From: JAYSFC01 sp041913505
GTDB taxonomy: Bacteria > Pseudomonadota > Gammaproteobacteria > Burkholderiales > Burkholderiaceae_C
DNA length: 18,680 bases
Direction: 5' to 3'
Assembly: GCA_041913505.1 (NCBI GenBank)
Contig: JAYSFC010000070.1
Location: 1-18,680 of the forward strand
Part shown: positions 15,296 through 18,680 of the stretch, one piece after another
Numbering within the stretch: position 1 is the first letter of the stretch
Layout of the letters: each line of letters begins with the position of its first letter
Notes under the pieces: generated by a model
The model's input: the letters and a program-made list of their open reading frames with translations, nothing else
Told to the model about the DNA's origin: nothing
The model's database searches: none
Position numbers and translations under genes: made by a program

Positions 15296-15361
15296 AATTC
15301 TTTGCGGCGTTTGAGACACGCGACATGGCCACCCGGCCAGCGACACGCTGCAAAGCCCGCG

Positions 15362-15390
15362 ATTATATCCATTTCCATTTTTGATGCCAC
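15362..15390 (-). promoter_or_regulatory. Sigma70-type promoter of the rpsP operon
   Basis: On the minus strand a perfect -10 TATAAT (complement of 15362-15367) lies 17 bp from a -35 GTGGCA (complement of 15385-15390, four of six consensus bases). Transcription would start near 15355, giving a leader of about 95 nt. The -35 region overlaps the first codons of the divergent acetyltransferase gene. Confidence 0.62.
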
Positions 15391-15905
15391 ATATCCGCCC
15401 AAGCCGCGAAGAAGACCTCGCCGCCATCACCGCCATCTACGCCCACCATGTGCTGCACGGCACCGGCACATTCGAGACCGAGCCCCCCACCGAAGCCGAC
15501 ATGGCGACACGCCGCGCCGATGTGCTCGGCAAGGGCCTGCCCTATCTGGTCGCCGAGCAGGACGGGCAGGTGCTGGGCTTTGCCTACTGCAACTGGTTCA
15601 AGCCGCGCCCAGCCTACCGGTTCTCAGCCGAGGACTCGATCTACGTGGCGGATGCCGCGCGCGGCATGGGGGTGGGCCGCCAGCTGCTGGAAGCGCTGAG
15701 CGCGGCAGCCGAAGCCGCGGGCGTGCGAAAGCTGCTCGCCGTGATCGGCGACTCGGCCAACGCCGGCTCCGTGGGCGTGCACCGCGCGGCAGGGTTCACA
15801 CAGATCGGCGTGATGCGTTCGGTGGGCTGGAAGTTCGGCGCCTGGCGCGACGTGGTGCTCATGGAAAAGTCCCTGGGTGCGGGCGATACGACGGCACCCG
15901 AATAA
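15384..15905 (+). CDS. GNAT N-acetyltransferase, phosphinothricin acetyltransferase (PAT)-like
   Basis: A 173-residue acetyl-CoA-dependent N-acetyltransferase. It follows the PAT/Bar pattern: IRPSREEDLAAITAIYAHHV, the GTGTFETEPPT segment, LGFAYCNWFKPRPAYRFSAEDSIYV in motif, the acetyl-CoA loop RGMGVGRQLL (about residues 93-102) and C-terminal HRAAGFTQIGVMRSVGWKFG. Relatives acetylate phosphinothricin, methionine sulfoximine or amino acids; the natural substrate here is unknown. The ATG at 15384 is used; the frame also allows TTG at 15381. No Shine-Dalgarno is visible, and the start codon abuts the -35 of the opposing rpsP promoter. The stop is nine bases before the TM2-like gene, suggesting an operon. 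Confidence 0.87.
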   Translation: MPHIRPSREEDLAAITAIYAHHVLHGTGTFETEPPTEADMATRRADVLGKGLPYLVAEQDGQVLGFAYCNWFKPRPAYRFSAEDSIYVADAARGMGVGRQLLEALSAAAEAAGVRKLLAVIGDSANAGSVGVHRAAGFTQIGVMRSVGWKFGAWRDVVLMEKSLGAGDTTAPE

Positions 15906-15914
15906 TCGACCGCC

Positions 15915-16361
15915 ATGAAGAGCAAGACCCTGGCCGCATGGTTGGCCTTCCTGGGCGGCCCGCTAGGCCTGCACCGCTTCTACCTGCACGGCTTGGGCGA
16001 CCTGCTGGGTTGGCTGCTGCCCATTCCCACGGCGCTGGGCCTCTACGGCATCCAGCGCGTGCAGGCGCTCGGGCAGGACGACCATGCGAGCTGGTTGCTG
16101 ATCCCCCTGCTGGGCTTCACCATCGCAGGCTGCGCGCTGCGCGCCATCCTCTACGGCCTCATGGCGCCCGAGCAATGGAACGCGCGCTTCAACCCGCAGG
16201 GGGCCGCCGACGCGCCCGCTGGCCGCACGAACTGGTTCACGGTCTTCGCGATCGCGCTGTCGCTGCTGGTCGGCACGACCGTGCTCATGGCGAGCATTGC
16301 ATTCAGCTTCCAGCGCTATTTCGAGTACCAGATCGAGGAAGCGCGCAAGATTTCGCAATAG
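15915..16361 (+). CDS. TM2-like small membrane protein
   Basis: A 148-residue predicted membrane protein of unknown function. The N-terminus WLAFLGGPLGLHRFYLHGLGD resembles a TM2 domain, in which a helix, a G-x-x-G-x-HRFY-x-G turn and a second helix form a hairpin. Further hydrophobic segments lie at about 60-83 and 104-130, so four segments are likely. A polar loop with NPQGAADAPAGR separates the last two. It begins nine bases after the acetyltransferase stop and ends before a bidirectional terminator. No Shine-Dalgarno is clear. The TM2 assignment is from motif only. Confidence 0.72.
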   Translation: MKSKTLAAWLAFLGGPLGLHRFYLHGLGDLLGWLLPIPTALGLYGIQRVQALGQDDHASWLLIPLLGFTIAGCALRAILYGLMAPEQWNARFNPQGAADAPAGRTNWFTVFAIALSLLVGTTVLMASIAFSFQRYFEYQIEEARKISQ

Positions 16362-16391
16362 GCCGGCCTCGCCACCGCCCGCGACAAAGTA

Positions 16392-16428
16392 AAAAAACCG
16401 CAGGCCCCTTCCGGCGCTGCGGTTTTTT
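16392..16428. terminator. Bidirectional terminator between the TM2-like and pit genes
   Basis: A perfect 12-bp stem, AAAAAACCGCAG (16392-16403) and CTGCGGTTTTTT (16417-16428), has a GC-rich 13-nt loop that can fold further. It ends in six T on the plus strand and seven on the minus strand, serving the two convergent units. A smaller hairpin at 16469-16485 without a T-run lies closer to the pit stop. Confidence 0.88.
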
Positions 16429-16491
16429 GCTTTTGGGGCCTGTAGTGCTTGTCAGTCGGTCGTCGCACGCTCTCTTTTCGAGAGCAACCAA

Positions 16492-17502
16492 TCAGTACAG
16501 CTGCAGGCTCACCCAGTAGGCAATGGCGGCCACAAAGGCGCTAGCGGGGATGGTGAGGATCCACGCCCAGACGATATTGCCCGCCACGCCCCAGCGCACG
16601 GCGCTTGCGCGCTGCGTGGAGCCCACGCCCACAATGGCGCCCGTGATGGTGTGGGTGGTGGACACGGGAATGCCCAGTGCCGTGGCAAGGAACAGCGTGA
16701 GCGCCCCGCCCGTCTCGGCGCAGAAGCCGCCCACGGGCTTGAGCTTGGTGATTTTCTGGCCCATGGTCTTCACGATGCGCCAGCCGCCGAACATGGTGCC
16801 CAGGCCGATGGCCAGGTAGCACGTGACGATGGTCCAGGTGGGTGGCGACGTATCGCTGGCCGAGGCATAACCCGTGGCGATGAGCAGCAGCCAGATGATG
16901 CCGATGGTCTTCTGCGCGTCGTTGCCGCCATGGCCCAGGCTGTAGGCACCCGCCGACAGCAGTTGCAGGCGGCGGAACCACTTGTCCACCTTGCTCGGGC
17001 GCGTGCGCCGGAAGGCCCAGGCCACCAGCACCATCATGGCCGAGCCCAGCAGAAAGCCGAGCAGCGGCGACACGAAGATGAACGCCACGGTCTTGAGGAT
17101 GCCCCCCGAGATCAGCGCGCCGGCGCCGGCTTTGGCCATCACCGCGCCCACGATGCCACCGATGAGTGCATGCGAGGAGCTGCTCGGAATACCGTAGTAC
17201 CAGGTGATCACGTTCCAGGTGATGGCGCCCACGAGCGCGCCGAACACCACGTGCGTGTCCACCACGCCAGGCTGCACGATGCCCTTGCCGATGGTGGCCG
17301 CCACGCTGAGGTGGAAGATGAAGATGGCGATGAAGTTGAAGCACGCCGCGAAGACGACGGCCTGCGTGGGTTTGAGCACGCCCGTGGAGACCACGGTGGC
17401 GATCGAGTTGGCGGCGTCGTGAAACCCGTTCATGAAGTCGAACACGATCGCCAGCGCCACCAGCAGGGCCACGACCCACAGGGCGGTTTGTACGGTTTGC
17501 AT
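16492..17502 (-). CDS. Low-affinity inorganic phosphate permease (Pit family)
   Basis: A 336-residue inner-membrane phosphate transporter of the PiT (PHO4) family, moving metal-phosphate with protons or another cation. The two inverted PiT signatures are present: FMNGFHDAANSIAT near residues 23-36 and GHGGNDAQKTIGI in the second half. The repeats also show the WYYGIPSSSSHALIGG and GIPVSTTHTITGAIVG segments that line the substrate path. About ten hydrophobic segments are visible. At 336 residues it is of the compact bacterial type, shorter than E. coli PitA (499). The ATG at 17502 has GGAGG about 11 bases upstream. It lies 24 bases downstream of the DUF47 gene, the usual pairing, and ends at a strong shared terminator. 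Confidence 0.95.
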   Translation of the reverse strand: MQTVQTALWVVALLVALAIVFDFMNGFHDAANSIATVVSTGVLKPTQAVVFAACFNFIAIFIFHLSVAATIGKGIVQPGVVDTHVVFGALVGAITWNVITWYYGIPSSSSHALIGGIVGAVMAKAGAGALISGGILKTVAFIFVSPLLGFLLGSAMMVLVAWAFRRTRPSKVDKWFRRLQLLSAGAYSLGHGGNDAQKTIGIIWLLLIATGYASASDTSPPTWTIVTCYLAIGLGTMFGGWRIVKTMGQKITKLKPVGGFCAETGGALTLFLATALGIPVSTTHTITGAIVGVGSTQRASAVRWGVAGNIVWAWILTIPASAFVAAIAYWVSLQLY

Positions 17503-17526
17503 GGCTAGGACAGCCTCCCGCGCCGC

Positions 17527-18174
17527 TTAGGAATTCTCGAGGATCACGCCCTCGATCAGGTTGGCCACGTCCTCGCACTTGTCGGTGATGGTCTCGAGCA
17601 GCTCATAGATGGCCTTGAGCTTGATGACCTCGCGCACGTCGGGCTCCTCACGGAACAGCTTGCTCATGGCGCTGCGCATCACGCGGTCGGCGTCGCCCTC
17701 GAGGCGGTCGATCTCCTCGCAGGTCTTGAGCGCGGCCTCGGCCACGGCCGGGTCGGCGATCTTGTCGAGCAGCTTCACAGCGTCGCTCACGCGCTCGCAG
17801 CACTTCACGCACAGGTCGGTGAGGCGCGTGATCTCGTCCGTCATGTGGCGCACGTCGTACAGTGCCATGGTCTCGGCCGAATCCTGGATCAGGTCGGCCA
17901 CATCGTCCATGGTGTTGATGAGCGAATGGATCTGCTCACGGTCGATGGGCGTGATGAAGGTCTTGTGCACCAGGCGGTTGACCTCCTGCGTCACACGGTC
18001 GGCGGCGCGCTCAGCGTTGTCCACGTCCTGGTTGTATTTGTCGCGCAGATGGGGGTCGCCATAGTTCGCCACCAGCTGGGAAAACGCACGCGCGGCCTCC
18101 ACGATGCGCTCCGCGTGCTGGTTGAACATTTCAAAAAAATTGCCTTCGCGCGGCAACAGCTTGCCAAACAGCAT
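17527..18174 (-). CDS. DUF47/PhoU-like phosphate transport regulator
   Basis: A 215-residue all-helical cytoplasmic protein of the DUF47 family (TIGR00153-like), related to PhoU. MLFGKLLPREGNFFEMFNQHAERIVEAA at the start, repeated E/DxxxD helices (DNAERAADRVTQEVNRLV, INTMDDVADLIQDSAE, EEIDRLEGDADRVMRSAM) and the C-terminal YELLETITDKCEDVANLIEGV are typical. PhoU proteins bind metal clusters through such motifs. Genes of this family sit next to pit in many bacteria and are thought to modulate the permease; the 24-base gap here supports that. AGGAG lies about six bases before the ATG at 18174. The upstream region holds two adjacent inverted repeats (18219-18248). Confidence 0.93.
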   Translation of the reverse strand: MLFGKLLPREGNFFEMFNQHAERIVEAARAFSQLVANYGDPHLRDKYNQDVDNAERAADRVTQEVNRLVHKTFITPIDREQIHSLINTMDDVADLIQDSAETMALYDVRHMTDEITRLTDLCVKCCERVSDAVKLLDKIADPAVAEAALKTCEEIDRLEGDADRVMRSAMSKLFREEPDVREVIKLKAIYELLETITDKCEDVANLIEGVILENS

Positions 18175-18218
18175 GAGGGCTCCTGGTCGGGATGGTGTGA
18201 GGGGGTTGAGTAAGAAAT

Positions 18219-18248
18219 GACGCTTCTGCGTCTTTTGTGTGACAAAAG
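18219..18248. promoter_or_regulatory. Paired inverted repeats upstream of the DUF47-pit operon
   Basis: GACGC (18219-18223) pairs with GCGTC (18228-18232) around a 4-nt loop, and CTTTTGT (18232-18238) pairs with ACAAAAG (18242-18248) around GTG. Both are perfect and nearly contiguous. They lie 45-75 bases before the DUF47 start, where an operator or leader structure would be expected. The match to a Pho box is poor. A further repeat, GGCGGG/CCCGCC, is at 18275-18291. Confidence 0.4.
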
Positions 18249-18311
18249 CGCAAGTGCCGGAAGTTTAACCGTGCGGCGGGAAAGACCCGCCAACGGGCAG
18301 GGCGCGGCCTT

Positions 18312-18407
18312 TCAGCCCCCCCGAAAAATGAAGTACACCACCCCCACCATGCACGGCCGGCCCAGGTAGAACACGGCAAAGAGCACGAAGACCGACTGCG
18401 TAATCAC
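18312..18407 (-). CDS. Possible 31-residue hydrophobic peptide
   Basis: A short frame beginning GTG at 18407 would encode MITQSVFVLFAVFYLGRP and then CMVGVVYFIFRGG before a TGA. Most of its length is hydrophobic with a Gly-Arg turn in the middle, like a single-pass or hairpin membrane peptide. AGG directly abuts the GTG rather than lying at normal spacing, and a terminator for the upstream ABC gene ends only about 10 bases before it. It may be chance; the composition is what makes it worth noting. No family is recognised. Confidence 0.25.
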   Translation of the reverse strand: MITQSVFVLFAVFYLGRPCMVGVVYFIFRGG

Positions 18408-18417
18408 CTCATGCAGG

Positions 18418-18441
18418 AAAAAGGCACCCAGCGGGTGCCTT
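18418..18441 (-). terminator. Intrinsic terminator of the LivF-like gene
   Basis: A perfect 9-bp stem, AAGGCACCC (18421-18429) and GGGTGCCTT (18433-18441), has a 3-nt loop and on the minus strand ends in five T. It lies 21 bases after the stop at 18463. Confidence 0.83.
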
Positions 18442-18462
18442 GTCTGTGTACCTGGAGGCAGC

Positions 18463-18680
18463 TTACTCGCCGAGGTAGGCAGCACGCACCTTGGGGTCGC
18501 GCAGCATGTCCTGGCCGGGCCCCGTCATGGTGATGACGCCCGACTCCATCACGTAGCCGCGGTCGGCCAGGGCGAGCGCGCGGCTGGCATTCTGCTCCAC
18601 GAGCACGATGGTCACGCCCAGGGCATACACGTCGCGCACCACCTCGAAGATCTTGTCCACCATGATGGGCGACAGGCCCA
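18463..18680 (-). CDS. Branched-chain amino acid ABC transporter ATP-binding protein (LivF-like), C-terminal part
   Basis: The last 72 residues of an ABC ATPase whose start lies beyond the window. The visible part covers the end of the nucleotide-binding domain: GLSPIMVDKIFEVVRDV just after the Walker B/D-loop region, VTIVLVEQNA with the switch region (Gln-Asn in place of the usual His, as is normal in LivF), ALADRGYVMESG, and the LivF-type C-terminus VRAAYLGE. LivF pairs with LivG to energise LivHM permeases for branched-chain amino acids or similar substrates. The gene is probably last in its operon, given the terminator directly after it. The Walker A motif is outside the window. Confidence 0.9.
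   Translation of the reverse strand, partial: GLSPIMVDKIFEVVRDVYALGVTIVLVEQNASRALALADRGYVMESGVITMTGPGQDMLRDPKVRAAYLGE

Noticed and set aside
18181..18260. Pho box upstream of the DUF47-pit operon
   Set aside because: Only two partial matches to CTGTCAT occur, at 22-bp rather than 11-bp spacing, and the middle repeat does not match.

Overview
The window looks like ordinary chromosome of a GC-rich betaproteobacterium, most likely in the family Comamonadaceae (Acidovorax-like). This is inferred from the strong GC bias at third codon positions, the protein families and their order; no database search was possible. Almost all of it is conserved core or near-core genes. I see no phage genes, transposase, integrase, CRISPR array or toxin-antitoxin pair. 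I found no convincing new multi-gene system; the points of interest are small regulatory structures and a few odd gene details.

Layout. Positions 1-88 hold the 3' part of a tRNA-Lys(CTT) gene and its terminator, followed by about 420 nt with no recognisable gene. On the plus strand come a PPP-type metallophosphoesterase (516-1580) and a Bcr/CflA-type MFS drug exporter (1752-2984). On the minus strand follow a diguanylate cyclase with two tandem PAS domains (3004-4470), an RhlE-type DEAD-box helicase with an RG-rich tail (4604-6466), a periplasmic branched-chain amino acid binding protein (6732-7865) and oligoribonuclease orn (7963-8544). Diverging from orn is a compact plus-strand cluster: a Ste24-like M48 protease, pterin-4a-carbinolamine dehydratase and the ribosome-assembly GTPase rsgA (8582-11179). 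Minus-strand genes resume with a CbiB/CobD-like membrane protein and an upstream CoA-pyrophosphatase-type Nudix hydrolase (11196-12952).

The classic ribosomal operon rpsP-rimM-trmD-rplS then occupies 13039-15260 on the minus strand. It has a good sigma70 promoter upstream of rpsP, an internal terminator-like hairpin between rpsP and rimM, and a strong terminator after rplS. A PAT-type N-acetyltransferase and a small TM2-like membrane protein run on the plus strand (15384-16361) and share a bidirectional terminator with the minus-strand phosphate module: a DUF47/PhoU-like protein (17527-18174) and a Pit permease (16492-17502). The right edge holds the C-terminal part of a LivF-type ABC ATPase with its terminator (18421-18680).

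How the genes fit together. Ribosome biogenesis and RNA turnover dominate: S16, RimM, TrmD, L19, RsgA, Orn and the DEAD-box helicase. Nutrient uptake is covered by Pit with its DUF47 partner and by two Liv-type components. Signalling is represented by the diguanylate cyclase; Orn also links to it, because Orn degrades pGpG, the breakdown product of c-di-GMP.
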